Numbered from the stretch's first letter, positions 1 through 10,400 are shown. The stretch is DNA of 64,000 bases from Bradyrhizobium sp. 141 (GCF_023074055.1 NZ_JADPKR010000113.1:1-64000); one strand, 5' to 3'. Program-made: numbers and translations. The notes: a model not told the origin generated them from the sequence alone.

Positions 1-85
1 ACATCCCTGCCTCCATCGACCTTTGAAAGCAGAGAATCATTCGGCTCACCGTTCGGCAAACGGAAACGCGCCAAATCACATAGAT

Positions 86-481
86 TCACAGCCTCTGAGA
101 GTGACAAGGTTGGCACTGTGAAGATGACAAGTTTGGACGCTCAAAGCGAGCAGCCCACTCTTTCCGTCGGAGCTTGTACCGGTGTTCGAAGTCACGGAAG
201 GCTTCCCAGTTCGGCTCGTAGCTGTTGCAGTGCCGGTTGCCTGCGTGCTTGCGCTTACGGAATAACTTGGCTTCAACGAGGCGATTGCCAGCCCTGATGA
301 TCGTCCGCGTGCTGCATTTTAGGATGTGAGCGGCCGTTTCTTCTGAGGGGTCACACCGGCCGGTCTTCCGATTGAAACTATCGATCAGAAAAACCGCGAA
401 CTGCTTCTCGGTACCATTGAGCCGTTCCGACATCGCAATGTGCTTGAAGGCAAGCAAGATATCGTTGGGTTGAAAAGGCAT
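86..481 (-). CDS. Small helix-turn-helix protein
   Basis: Encodes 131 residues from an ATG at 481. The middle (about residues 25-85) reads as a winged-helix domain: a stretch on loss of viability in a reading like EKQFAVFLIDSFN, then EETAAHILKCSTRTIIRAGNRL, a typical helix-turn-helix followed by a basic wing (FRKRKHAGNRH). Proteins of this shape are common on rhizobial islands and plasmids and resemble replication- or phage-type DNA-binding proteins. No enzymatic domain is visible. The C-terminus is polar and low in complexity, so the protein could be shortened relative to its relatives. It lies at the left edge of the island, on the opposite strand to the recombinase cassette. The DNA-binding role is inferred from the motif alone. 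Confidence 0.6.
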   Translation of the reverse strand: MPFQPNDILLAFKHIAMSERLNGTEKQFAVFLIDSFNRKTGRCDPSEETAAHILKCSTRTIIRAGNRLVEAKLFRKRKHAGNRHCNSYEPNWEAFRDFEHRYKLRRKEWAARFERPNLSSSQCQPCHSQRL

Positions 482-605
482 CGGCCAGCACTGTTCGGCG
501 CCGGCTTACAGGCGGACGATCCGCGATCCAGCGCGTCGACAGCTAGCCAAGACACCACCGCCGAGTCTTGGAAGTTAAATGGAGGAGAAAAGCAGATAAA
601 TGGGG

Positions 606-1490
606 TCAGGCGGGATAACGCTCGGAATATCTCGTCGTAAGACGCTTTTCCTTAGAGGCCTCGCTGCCAAACCCGGCCGCTCGCGATACTCGAGCCCGCG
701 CCGCGGCTGCGATCGATGTATGTTTACCTGCAAGGATATCTGCCCGCATCTCCTCGACCAGCTCTAGATCTCCTGCTTGATAGGAGCCGGAACCGGGAGG
801 ACGGCCAGCGCTCCGCTTGCTCTGAGGATCAAGCACTTGAGCTTTCTCAGCAATTACCTCACGCTCATGCTGGGCCGTGGTGGCAAGGTTCTTCCATTCG
901 CTATCAAGCTCGGCAAGCTCTGCTGGTAGCTCTGGAGCATCACTTGCCCGGGCATCGTCGTAGTGACCAGTCCAAGGATCGACTTCGCTTTCGTGCGCCC
1001 CTTGGGTGGAGTGCTGTTTATCTAAAATGGGGTCTTCCAAATCGCCAAAGCCCCCCGTAGCCCAGTGGATGGCTTCTCGACGGACCGCAGCGGCAGTCCC
1101 ACCGGGACAATCGGGGGGACCGAGGTGTCGCGCCTTTCTCACCAGACGACGTAGACTCGAGGCTAATGACCCGACGCCCGGAGGTAGCTCTACCTCATGG
1201 TGCTCACAAAACTTGCGTATCCCAGACTTGCTGACGATGATCCGATTGAGGAGCTTAGCTGCGTAGTCCCGATCAATCGGGGCGTGCACTCCGATATCTC
1301 TTTTCATCGCCCAATACATCTCGAGAACGTCGATCGGTTCGCCGCTCGGGAGCAGAAATGTTCCTTCTGGAAAATGGCCGGAGATCGCCCAGTCGCAGAT
1401 TCGGCGCAGGGTGAGCAAAGGTAGCTCACCGCTTTGCTCCGACCACACATTCACCAGGTCCACGAAGGCTATATATTTTGAGGCGGCCAT
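606..1490 (-). CDS. Hypothetical protein with basic C-terminal region
   Basis: About 294 residues from the ATG at 1490; an in-frame TTG at 1511 would add seven residues and is less likely. I do not recognise the family. The N-terminal half is aromatic-rich and probably globular (MAASKYIAFVDLVNVW onward). The middle is acidic and loosely structured. The C-terminal 70 residues contain a GRPPGSG motif resembling an AT-hook, followed by an Ala/Arg-rich helix that could be a helix-turn-helix (HTSIAAAARARV). This suggests a DNA-associated accessory protein of the island. It is flanked by the small HTH protein downstream and a 270-bp gap before the recombinase cassette. Function unknown. Confidence 0.5.
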   Translation of the reverse strand: MAASKYIAFVDLVNVWSEQSGELPLLTLRRICDWAISGHFPEGTFLLPSGEPIDVLEMYWAMKRDIGVHAPIDRDYAAKLLNRIIVSKSGIRKFCEHHEVELPPGVGSLASSLRRLVRKARHLGPPDCPGGTAAAVRREAIHWATGGFGDLEDPILDKQHSTQGAHESEVDPWTGHYDDARASDAPELPAELAELDSEWKNLATTAQHEREVIAEKAQVLDPQSKRSAGRPPGSGSYQAGDLELVEEMRADILAGKHTSIAAAARARVSRAAGFGSEASKEKRLTTRYSERYPA

Positions 1491-1785
1491 AACTCGGGAG
1501 AGAATCTTCAAATTGTCAGGCGGGGATTCTTCTTCCTTTCACTGCCATTTTTCAACCGAGACGCCCTAAAAAGCTGTCGAGTACACGGTCTGAGCCACTT
1601 GGGACTCAGTCCATGACCGATTCGGACAGCGACCTCCTCGAAATTGCAGCCATTCTTGCGGTCGCCCACCAGCGTCTTTCGGAGCGAAAGTCCAGTCAAA
1701 AAACCCGCTGTGGGACAGAAACTCTGCTCGACTGTGGCGAACGGTCTGAGGGTGATGTGGCCCGAAAAGCCCAGGAAGTTACCCC

Positions 1786-2229
1786 GTGAAAGAGTCCATT
1801 TTGTCGCAGTTGGCGGCCCTAAAGGGCGCCTCCGCCCCCGTTCTAAAGGCCCGCTGGCGCGAGCTTTTCGATACGGAGCCCCCTGCCTATAACCGCCGTT
1901 TCCTGGAGAGACGACTGGCCTACCGCATTCAGGAATTGGCCTATGGCGGCCTGAGCCGGGAAACCACCGAGCGGCTTAAGGCCATGGCCAAGCAATATGC
2001 CGACCAGAAGCCGGCAGACCGCAAAGCCCGGCCGGCTCTGCGCCCCGTTTCAGGGACCAAGCTGATTCGCGAATGGGAGGGCGTGGAGCACTGCGTCTCT
2101 GTTCGTCACGACGACTTCGAATATCTCGGCCGACCCTACAAGTCCCTGTCCTCGGTTGCTCGTCAGATCACCGGCACAAACTGGAATGGCTGGGTCTTCT
2201 TCGGCTTGAAAAAGTCGACGGGCAAATGA
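1786..2229 (+). CDS. DUF2924 domain-containing protein
   Basis: Encodes 147 residues from a GTG preceded by AGGAAG. The sequence matches the DUF2924 pattern: an N-terminal LKGASAPVLKARWRELFDTEPP segment, then NRRFLERRLAYRIQELAYGGLS, a basic linker, and a C-terminal part ending in a WNGWVFFGL block. Proteins of this family are small, of unknown biochemistry, and in alphaproteobacteria very often sit immediately before a serine recombinase gene. That is the case here: the stop overlaps the recombinase ATG by four bases (ATGA at 2226-2229), so the two are probably translationally coupled. A role as recombinase accessory or DNA-binding factor is inference from this linkage. Confidence 0.8.
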   Translation: MKESILSQLAALKGASAPVLKARWRELFDTEPPAYNRRFLERRLAYRIQELAYGGLSRETTERLKAMAKQYADQKPADRKARPALRPVSGTKLIREWEGVEHCVSVRHDDFEYLGRPYKSLSSVARQITGTNWNGWVFFGLKKSTGK

Positions 2230-3605
2230 ACTCCCGCAAGCGGCAAAAGGGCCGAGCCTCCTTATTCGCCAACTCCTTCGAGAGTGCAGCCACAGGCCGG
2301 CCAGGTGTCCGAAAGATCCGCTGCGCGGTCTACACCCGCAAGTCGAGCGAAGAAGGCCTCGACATGGACTTTAATTCGCTCGACGCCCAGAGAGAGTCAT
2401 GTGAGGCTTACATCGTCAGCCAGCGGGCCGAGGGGTGGACCGCAGTTTCCGACCGTTACGATGATGGCGGCTTCTCGGGTGGCACCCTCGAACGGCCTGC
2501 TCTGAAGCGGATCATTGCTGCTGTCCAGGCCGGCAAAATTGATGTCATCGTCGTCTACAAAATTGACCGACTTTCGCGGTCGATGCTCGACTTCCTCAAC
2601 CTTGTGGAGCTCTTTGAACGCCATGGGGTGACGTTTGTCTCGGTCACCCAATCGTTCAACACCAAGGATGCCATGGGCCGCATGGCGCTGAACATCCTCG
2701 TGACCTTTGCCCAGTTCGAGCGCGAGTTGATCGGGGAACGCATTCGCGACAAGGTTGCGGCCTCTCGCAAGCGCGGCAAATGGATGGGCGGCTGGACGCC
2801 GCTCGGCTACGAAGTCCGCGACCGCAAATTGCTCATTCATGAGCTCGATGCCGAGCGGGTTAGGGCCATTTTTCGGCGCTTCGTACAGCTCAAGTCCGCG
2901 ACCCTGCTGGCTCGCGAGCTCGTCGCGGCCAACGAACGAACGCGATACGGACAACTCCTAGACAAGGGGGTGCTGTACAAGATCCTTCACAACCGGGTCT
3001 ATCTTGGCGAGGCCGTTCACAAGGGCACCTCATATCCAGGCGAGCACCAAGCAATCATCGATCAGAAGCTCTGGGATCAGGTCCACGCCATTCTCAAGGA
3101 GAGCCCGCGCAAGCGCGCCAACAACAGCCGGGCACAAACCCCTGCCCTGCTAAAGGGTCTGTTGTTCGGGCCCGATGGCGCGGCGATGTCGCCAACCCAC
3201 ACCCGGAAATCCGGCCGGCTCTATCGCTACTACATCAGCCAGACTGCGATGAAGCAGGGTAGATCAGAATGTCCCGTCAAATTGGTGCCCGCAGCCGAGT
3301 TAGAGCGAATCATCATCGATCAAGTTCGGCGGTTGCTGCAAACACCCGAAGTGATCGTTCAGACCTGGCGTGCTCTCCGCAAGCAACCCGCTGATGTTAG
3401 CGAGGCGGAGGTGCGAAGCGCCCTGCTCGGCTTTGACGAACTCTGGGACGAGCTTTTTCCGGCAGAACAGGCACGGATCGTTGCGCTGCTCGTCGAGCGC
3501 ATCGACATGCATGCCGAGCGCATGGACATCACATTGAAGGTCCAAGGCCTGACCTCGCTCTCCTCGGAATTGCAACTCCAGCCCTTCCAGCAGGCCGCCG
3601 AATGA
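2226..3605 (+). CDS. Serine recombinase (resolvase/invertase family, large form)
   Basis: Encodes 459 residues if started at the ATG overlapping the DUF2924 stop; a longer frame back to 2073 only re-reads the upstream gene. The catalytic N-terminal domain shows AVYTRKSSEEG (nucleophilic serine in the YTRKSS block), SLDAQRESCEAY, then VYKIDRLSRSMLDFLNLVELF and FAQFERELIGERIRDKV, all hallmarks of serine recombinases. A recombinase domain and a C-terminal DNA-binding region (GLLFGPDGAAMSPTH, SGRLYRYYISQ) follow. Such enzymes move or invert DNA through a Ser-DNA intermediate. It probably mobilised this island or an element in it. The next gene overlaps by four bases, giving a three-gene operon. 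Confidence 0.9.
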   Translation: MNSRKRQKGRASLFANSFESAATGRPGVRKIRCAVYTRKSSEEGLDMDFNSLDAQRESCEAYIVSQRAEGWTAVSDRYDDGGFSGGTLERPALKRIIAAVQAGKIDVIVVYKIDRLSRSMLDFLNLVELFERHGVTFVSVTQSFNTKDAMGRMALNILVTFAQFERELIGERIRDKVAASRKRGKWMGGWTPLGYEVRDRKLLIHELDAERVRAIFRRFVQLKSATLLARELVAANERTRYGQLLDKGVLYKILHNRVYLGEAVHKGTSYPGEHQAIIDQKLWDQVHAILKESPRKRANNSRAQTPALLKGLLFGPDGAAMSPTHTRKSGRLYRYYISQTAMKQGRSECPVKLVPAAELERIIIDQVRRLLQTPEVIVQTWRALRKQPADVSEAEVRSALLGFDELWDELFPAEQARIVALLVERIDMHAERMDITLKVQGLTSLSSELQLQPFQQAAE

Positions 3606-4063
3606 ACCGACCGACCACCCTCACCCTCGGTCCCATCGGTCGACCGAAGCTCAGCCGCGATGGCCGGACAATGGTTGTGAGCATCCCGATTTCATTGCGA
3701 CGATCGGGTGGGCGCAAGCGCGTGGTTACTCCGGCAAGTGCGGAAGTCTGGTCGCCCCCGAAGCCTCAGGTCGACAACACATTAGTCAAGGCAATGGTGC
3801 GGGCGCATCGCTGGCGCAACATGCTCGAATCCAACCTGTTTAGCTCAGTGCGAGACCTCGCTAGGGCCGAGAAGATCAACGAGTCCTATCTCTGCCGGGT
3901 GCTTCGGCTGACCCTGCTCTCGCCGGCCATCACCGAAGCCATCCTGAATGGGCTGCAGCCGGAGGGGCTGGAGCTAGCACAGTTGTTGAAATCCATCCCT
4001 GCCGAGTGGGACGAGCAGCAGGCGGTGTTCAGCTCATCTGCCAAGAAGGCTGAAGCGCGTTAA
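3602..4063 (+). CDS. Small HTH-like protein of the recombinase cassette
   Basis: Encodes 153 residues; the ATG overlaps the recombinase stop by four bases (ATGA at 3602-3605), so it is the third gene of the mobility operon. The N-terminal half is basic (LRRSGGRKRVVTPASAEVW). The C-terminal half contains RDLARAEKINESYLCRVLRLTLLSP, which reads as a helix-turn-helix of the ParB/KorB type, then AITEAILNGLQPEGL. The combination fits a recombination directionality or targeting partner, but this is inferred from gene order and the HTH and not from a recognised family name. Confidence 0.65.
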   Translation: MNRPTTLTLGPIGRPKLSRDGRTMVVSIPISLRRSGGRKRVVTPASAEVWSPPKPQVDNTLVKAMVRAHRWRNMLESNLFSSVRDLARAEKINESYLCRVLRLTLLSPAITEAILNGLQPEGLELAQLLKSIPAEWDEQQAVFSSSAKKAEAR

Positions 4064-4392
4064 AACCCCTTACAAGATGGAAGTGGTTTCAGCCGGCGCG
4101 GGTTCGCCCATCGAATGTTATGGAATTTTGCCGACTGATAAGCTTTGCGAGCAAGCCTTATCAGTGATGAATCGGCTCGAAAGTAAATAAGTCGATGCAC
4201 TCAAGGGGGACGCCTGTCATTCGCGACGCTGGTGCGGATAAAGAGCTTCCCGCTGCGAAACGATCCTTGAAAACTCTAGCAAATTCAACAGAACATTCTA
4301 CGACCACCGAGACAGTTGGACGAAATGGTGGACGTTTTCTAACGTTCCCCGGCCATCTCGGATCCACTTCGACTTCGCGCAAGGCGACGCGT
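4064..4392. other. Intergenic gap between convergent island modules
   Basis: These 329 bp separate the recombinase cassette from the end of the DISARM operon, the two being convergent. The only structure I see is the inverted repeat at 4134-4165. The short reading frames here lack ribosome-binding sites and recognisable motifs. Confidence 0.5.
4134..4165. repeat. Inverted repeat between convergent operons
   Basis: Perfect 9-bp arms ACTGATAAG and CTTATCAGT flank a 14-bp centre, and pairing continues inward (GCTT/AAGC with one bulged base). No T-run follows on either side, so it is not a textbook terminator. It may be a bidirectional transcription barrier or a recombinase-related site. Confidence 0.55.
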
Positions 4393-5250
4393 TCACCAGA
4401 GAGCGCGAACGGCCACGGTTTTCAGTGCCTCAATAACACTCCGAAGCTCGCGGGCACTCTCTCCATGCACAATCACACCGCATTCAAGTGAGCGGTCCAG
4501 TGCGGAAGCCATGAAGTTACTAGATCCCACATAGTAGGCCGCTTGGTCTACCAAGACGACCTTGGCATGGAAAGTCTCCCGTCCTGAGGGTAGCGCCGAC
4601 GGCAATGCATATTCATAGACCGCTACAGCAAGGCGCTTGAACTCTTTCTCGCGTCTGCGGAAGGCGTCGCCACAATGGGGTTCATTCAAGGGACGGCAGA
4701 TGAGTTCTTTGGCGGCGCCCGGTCGGCAGGCCGAATATAGGTCGATGAGAAATTCGCAGCCGGCATCATCGAGGAACGGCGCCAACACGGTCAGCACGCG
4801 CTCTGTACCGTGCGCCAGATTCAGAAACGCGTCACGCGTTTGAAATAGGCGTGGCGGCAAGCCTCTGCGATTGATTTCTCGTCGCAAAGCACTGTTATTG
4901 CCCGGTTCAGTTATGACAACCCGCACGGCATCCGCGTCTTTGTGGCTCCGGAGATAAATCGAAACGCCGTCCAAGTTTGCCGCAAAGCGCGCCAACTGAC
5001 CTGGATGCGCAACGATTCGCAAAGCGAATCCGTTTTCTACAGCAACACCCGTTCGCAGAAGCGACCGCTTCACGAGAGCTACTTGTTGCGCCGATACGCC
5101 TCCGACGCGCCCGGCGAGCTCTGCGTCCGAGCCGGAAATAGAAGTCGGCGTCTGGCTTAAATACTGCAGAATACGGGCCGCTTGGCCTGCAAGAGAATGC
5201 AGGTCCACCAGCAGTTCAGAGGCTATTTGATCATTTCGCAGCACGGGCAT
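4393..5250 (-). CDS. drmC: DrmC-like phospholipase D-fold protein (DISARM)
   Basis: About 285 residues from the ATG at 5250, chosen because the reading begins MPVLRNDQIASELLVDLHSLAG; a GTG at 5292 is also possible. One HKD motif is clear near the C-terminus: HAKVVLVDQAAYYVGSSNFM (H-x-K, D six residues on, then GSxN), the signature of the phospholipase D superfamily. In DISARM, DrmC is the PLD-fold core component; its catalytic activity there has not been firmly tied to defence. It is the last gene of the operon and its start lies inside the end of drmB (20-bp overlap), implying coupled translation. Only one HKD copy is visible, as in other short PLD proteins that dimerise. Confidence 0.85.
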   Translation of the reverse strand: MPVLRNDQIASELLVDLHSLAGQAARILQYLSQTPTSISGSDAELAGRVGGVSAQQVALVKRSLLRTGVAVENGFALRIVAHPGQLARFAANLDGVSIYLRSHKDADAVRVVITEPGNNSALRREINRRGLPPRLFQTRDAFLNLAHGTERVLTVLAPFLDDAGCEFLIDLYSACRPGAAKELICRPLNEPHCGDAFRRREKEFKRLAVAVYEYALPSALPSGRETFHAKVVLVDQAAYYVGSSNFMASALDRSLECGVIVHGESARELRSVIEALKTVAVRALW

Positions 5251-7465
5251 TTTCGAGCGCGAATTGCAAATAGCCTTTGATCCGCTCCTCACCTGAGAGA
5301 AAATCAGGCCGCCCCCGTCCGATCAGTGTTGACCGGCTGAGGTATTTGTTCGCCGTCAGGCAGATGACTTCCGGAATCATAATACAATCTGGACAGGCAC
5401 CTCCTTTAGTCATGCAAAGATTTCCCAGATTACAGCCGAGAGACGTCGGAAAGTTTCGTAGGTAAGACAAGAACGCTTGATAATGATTTCGCCAGAGCGC
5501 GGAGAGATCGCCGAGATCGAGCGTCATTCCATTGCGATAGACGACAAACGCCAGATCGCACGGAAAAATGTACTCGCCCATCGAGCCAAGATCGAGACCG
5601 GAAAACTGTTGGATGCCCTGCATGACATAGTGGGAGTAAGAGTGCAGCAGTGCGTAGGTCATCGAGTATATGGTCGGACCGGATTTCCGTTCATGCTCCT
5701 CGAGATAGCCGCTCATTACCTTAGCGGAACCAAGCATGGCCGCGGCAAAGTTGCCGCTGAAATCGTCGAGCAGCGCCGCATCCGCGCAGCCCAACTCGGA
5801 TTGGCGGAGCCATGCCCGGACGAGCTCCTCGTCGAGCTTGAAATAGTAGGCTTCGTTGGACTGCTCGAGCACATAGACCGGATGCAACGGTTCGTGGCCT
5901 GCGCGCACCTTGGGAAACAGATTCAGGCGCACGGGCATCATACGGTCGTGCTTCAAGACCTTGGGGCCGTTCTCGACGCGCGAATAGCCATAGCTGAACT
6001 TGCACAGATCGAACTTCGTAATGAGGCCGGCGCGTGTCAGCCCGAGCTGGCGCTGCGCCTCGTGTGCCGAAGTCACCATAATCTCTTTTTCGTTGGATGA
6101 CGGCGGAACAAGCCATTCATCCGGATTGTCAAAATCGACGTAGCTGGCGCGGCCGGAAACAATATCTCCCTTGAGCTTGGTGTTCGAAAGAGCGGCGTGT
6201 TCAACGATTAGACGGAACGGATCGTATTTGCCGGACCATTCGTGCCGGTGATGTAGCTTATCGAGAATGTAGCTCGGTAACGCGCCCTTGCGGTTGAGCC
6301 AGCCCGATTTCGTCCAGCCCGACAACCGTTCGGCCTTAATGCCGGTGATGAACGTAAGGGCTTGCTCGTTCGTGCTGTCAGCGGCCAGCCGAAGGATGCT
6401 GTCGAATTCCGTTACTTCGGCATGCCGGCCTTTTTCCAAAAGCTGCGTCCTGATCTCATCATCGCTGAGAGCCGCACCTTCGAGCCCAATCATTCGCTCG
6501 ATTGCCTGCGGGAGCAGGTGGGTCTGTCCGGGCTCCAACGCCTCAATGCCGGAACCTTCCGGGAAAGTGATGAACGTATCCGATTTGACAAAGTAAGCGG
6601 CCGACGCCGCGTAATTGATCTTCTCCATGGAGGCTTCGCCGGCGATGTTGCCGCCGGGAACGATATTTGCAGCGATCCGGCCGAGAGTCTCGTCGCACTT
6701 GTCGATCCAGGGATCCGGATGGCGCGTGCCACAAGCCGCGCAGGAGAACGACCAATTCGACAGAGCAACCTGGTCTTTGTTGAGTACGAACTGCCGGCTG
6801 CCACACTTTCCGCACATCGCGTAACGCTTAATGGGCCGCCGGGATGCCTGATCGTATACTGTCATATTTGGGCTCGCGGATTTCCACGAACCGGACCAGT
6901 GCGCAAAAATCACGTCGAGCTGTCCCCAGGAGCAATCTTTGGGATCGTCCGGGCGCTTCGGATGAGGGCACTTTTCAGCGAGTTCACTGAGCCGCTGACC
7001 CATCCGGCGTGGCGTTTCGGTCGCTTCGATCAGACCACACTCGCTGCAAATGAGTGTGGTCGGGTAAGGTAAGTAGCCCATCCGGTCAGGGCGCAGATAA
7101 ACCAAGGCTTGTGGCCGGAACGTGTATTGCTGGCGTGTTGCATCCAGAAGGGAGACGTCCACGCAGAATTCCGGGAGCGGCCTCGGAGCTGGTGGAGTAC
7201 TGTTCTCACGGCAACTTATCGCCTTATCGAACCACGCACGAGCTGCTTCGTTTATGCGCATTTCGATTTGAACGCGCGTGGTGGCGCTCGGCTTTGCGGG
7301 GGTGGCGTCGGGTGATGGTATAGCTTGGCAAGCGCCGGCTGCGCCCTCGAATGTAAAGTGTTGTCCCGGAGCATAGCTCATCGCGATCTGCGCCTGGGAC
7401 CTTGTCATGGAAGGGCCGCGGGCGAATTCTTCCTCGCCATCCTCTTGCTTGGGTCGTCTTGCCAT
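5231..7465 (-). CDS. drmB: DrmB-like DUF1998 protein (DISARM)
   Basis: Encodes 744 residues from the ATG at 7465 (MARRPKQEDGEEEF), preceded by GGGGAG at a good distance; a longer frame to 7642 only re-reads the end of drmA. Three cysteine clusters suggest zinc binding: CSECG near residue 140, CGKCGSRQF with a following CAACG near 217-245, and a C-terminal block with LCMTKGGACPDC near 685. The C-terminal third, including LLHSYSHYVMQ and GLDLGSMGEYIFP, matches DUF1998, a domain that accompanies helicases. In DISARM, DrmB forms a complex with the DrmA helicase. Five bases separate it from drmA upstream and it overlaps drmC downstream. Confidence 0.88.
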   Translation of the reverse strand: MARRPKQEDGEEEFARGPSMTRSQAQIAMSYAPGQHFTFEGAAGACQAIPSPDATPAKPSATTRVQIEMRINEAARAWFDKAISCRENSTPPAPRPLPEFCVDVSLLDATRQQYTFRPQALVYLRPDRMGYLPYPTTLICSECGLIEATETPRRMGQRLSELAEKCPHPKRPDDPKDCSWGQLDVIFAHWSGSWKSASPNMTVYDQASRRPIKRYAMCGKCGSRQFVLNKDQVALSNWSFSCAACGTRHPDPWIDKCDETLGRIAANIVPGGNIAGEASMEKINYAASAAYFVKSDTFITFPEGSGIEALEPGQTHLLPQAIERMIGLEGAALSDDEIRTQLLEKGRHAEVTEFDSILRLAADSTNEQALTFITGIKAERLSGWTKSGWLNRKGALPSYILDKLHHRHEWSGKYDPFRLIVEHAALSNTKLKGDIVSGRASYVDFDNPDEWLVPPSSNEKEIMVTSAHEAQRQLGLTRAGLITKFDLCKFSYGYSRVENGPKVLKHDRMMPVRLNLFPKVRAGHEPLHPVYVLEQSNEAYYFKLDEELVRAWLRQSELGCADAALLDDFSGNFAAAMLGSAKVMSGYLEEHERKSGPTIYSMTYALLHSYSHYVMQGIQQFSGLDLGSMGEYIFPCDLAFVVYRNGMTLDLGDLSALWRNHYQAFLSYLRNFPTSLGCNLGNLCMTKGGACPDCIMIPEVICLTANKYLSRSTLIGRGRPDFLSGEERIKGYLQFALENARAAK

Positions 7466-7470
7466 TCGCA

Positions 7471-10400
7471 CTACTCCCCGGCTTCGCCTGCCGTCCACGC
7501 ATTGTTTCCGCGCATCAAGGCCGACATGACCCGCCCAAGATCGCTCCGGTTGATGCGGTCCGAACCGCTGCCATAGCCGCCCTCGAGCATTCCAGCTTCG
7601 TTCACGTCGCGCAGACTCGTCATGGGCTTCGAAAGCGGACATGCCGGTTGGCGGAAGAATGTCTCTAACGTCTCGGTCCGCCAGTTCGACTGCTCCATAG
7701 CGGTGGTCGCGCTATCGAACAATTGCTCAATGCGGGCGACATAGAACGTCTTATTGATCGGCGACGTCGCGTGATAGAGGCCCACGCCGTCGACGACGAA
7801 CTTGCGCAGGTCGTGAAGCAAGTTGATATGGTCGTTTCGCGAGCGGGTTCCGATTTCCCCGACATTATCGGGCTCCGCAAGCGCAGCCTTGTCGGCGGCA
7901 CTCCTCGCGCCGTTCATGTTGGTGATGTAGTCGACCCCGCACAGTTTCAGCTGCAGAAACGACGCCAATGTGCGGTTGATGGCGTTCTCGGCCCACCGCT
8001 CTACCGGGGCAGCGTCAATCATACGCTCGAGGAAGCGGTGGAAGATGTCGTGGATTTCCACGACGTAGCGGTCGCGCCGCTGCTGCGGGGTTGGAATCAA
8101 AATGCTCGTGCCGACGTGGGTTCGTCCAACACGGGATGAGGCCTGAATATACTCCGCGATGTCCGCCGGCATTCCCGCAAAAAACATCATGTTGAACTCA
8201 TCGACGTCGACGCCGTGCGAGATCGCGGACGTCGCGATCACGCCACGAAGAGAATCGCGCACGTTCTCGACTCGTAGAGGAGAGCCGACAGCAGGCTTGC
8301 TGGCGGCTTCATTGACGATGGCGCCAATGAGGCCCGCGTCAATGGCGCCCGTGATGAGTTGCGTCTTTACACCCGGAAACTCGCCAAGGCCGGCAAGGCG
8401 GTGATCGCGCCGAACGACATCTTGAAGCGCGGCTTTGACATTGTCGCCGCCCTTCTTGTTCGTCACATAAAGGAGTGCAATTCTGTTGAGATCGATGATA
8501 GCCGCGATCTCCGCATGCGTCGTGGATGGGTCAAGGATCGCGCCCCGGTGACTCGGTTGGAAGACGTCATCCGGCAGGACCTCGGCCATCGCATTACGGA
8601 CTTGCCAGCGCGCGGCATCGTCGCCTTCGATCAGACGGGTAAGCAACTCCGAAATCGTCAGGTGAAATGCCGACAGGACGCCCACCGTCGCTGCGGTATG
8701 CGTCCGGCCATTGGTCATGAGCGACGCATACCGGCGCCGCGTGGGGCTCCGGTGTTCGGCATTCGGGCTGTTTTTGCGCGCGTTATCTCGCGCTTCGGGC
8801 CGGGCCAATCGGGAATAGAAGCTTTCGTAGAGATCGGGCCCCGACTGCGGGAATAACCGCACGCTTCGCTGATAGATCTGGTCGATTTGACGCTCGGGTT
8901 CCGTGACCGTGGCGGATGCCGCCACGATGCGCGGACCGCGATAAGGGGCAGACGCCGATGCGCCGGGGCGGTCCAAAAGCGGGGCGAGCGTGCGCAGCGC
9001 GTGATGGAAGGTGGTCTCAAACAGGCCGGAAAAGGTGCCGAGAGACTCATCGAGCAAATGCGCTTCGTCTTGAATCTCCAAGAGGGGATAAGGGTCAAGG
9101 AGCAGATGCTTTCCATCCCCGTAGAAGGGGAATACGGCTTCGCACCCGAACGCCTGCGGTCCCTTCCGGAATTGCTCTCGCGTGCTCGGCGAAATAAGCC
9201 GGCCTGTGTCGACGTGATGCCAAGCCGGAAAGCCGAACATGCCCATTACTCTGGCGATGGTCCGAGCACTTTGTCCGATGAGCGCAAGCTTATCCACGGT
9301 ACCGAGAAGAACGCACGGCGTGTGGGCATAGATATCCGTATCCATAATGTGAATAGGCAGCGGCCAGGGCTGGTGCTTGGCTTGATGCTGCCGGTTCCAT
9401 TCGCATTCCTTGTTGAAGCAGAAATGGGCCAGGCGCTCTTCGCTGCCTTCGTGAAACCGCCGAAGGCCAACGGTGGATTTGCGCTTGCCGTCGCTGCCAA
9501 CGAACGAGCCGTTGCAAAATGGGCAAGCCGGGAGCCGCGACCATTTTTTGAGGTAGAGCGCATAGTCGCCCTTGCGGATATTTAGCTCATCCCAATCGTC
9601 GTCGAGCCGCGGTATCTCGCTCACACCGCGCGCGCTGGAGTTGTTCGGGGTGTTGTTTCCGCCAACCCAAAATCCGATGGCAAACTCATGTCCTTTGAGA
9701 GACTGCGATTGCTGGCTCCAGCTCCAGCGGACCCGCTGCGCGGCAGCCAAGACTTGCGAAAGGCGGAACGCCTGCTGGCTGGTTAAGAGGCGTAGCGGAT
9801 AGCGCACCGCAGCAGTGATCCCGCGCAGTTTGCCGCGCAGCCGGTCAAACGCCAGCGAGAATACGAGAAGGCCGAAGAAGCTCTCCGATTTACCGCCGCC
9901 GGTAGAGAAGTAGAGCAAGGTAGCTTCGCGATCGTCGTTTGGCTCGTACGCGAATTCGTTGTTCTTCCAAGTGTCGAGCCGCGATACGACGGCAGGTAGT
10001 TGCGCCAAAACAAAAGCAATTTGAAACAAACGCCATTGGGCAACTTTTGAATTTTTCCGAGACCAAAATTCCTTGAACGTTTGGTTCATGAAACGCCATG
10101 CAGTTAACGGCAGGACTTCCTCGGAGTCGTAGGATTTTCCGCTCGCGGCCGATGCCGCTGCTAGTTCGAGGATGGCGACACCGCGGGCAATGGCGCGCCG
10201 CTCAGACTGCCAGGCGGGTAAATCGACCGTTTCAAACTGCTGCTTTTCACGTGCGAGATCAGCGGCATCGGTTTGAATATCGAGGCCCTGCTCATATGGC
10301 TTAGATACAGCGATATCGGAAAGCCAGCGGTCATACGCTTTAAGCAGCTCGCGCAAGAATGGCAGCCCGCCGTCCGGACCGCCCAAGGCGTCAAACACGG

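Noticed and set aside
1508..1699. 63-codon minus-strand frame upstream of the 294-residue hypothetical gene
   Set aside because: It overlaps the start region of that gene, has no ribosome-binding site I trust and no motif; possibly a remnant but not supportable.
2073..2225. Longer N-terminal extension of the serine recombinase
   Set aside because: It only re-reads the DUF2924 gene in another frame; the ATG at 2226 overlapping the DUF2924 stop is the sensible start.
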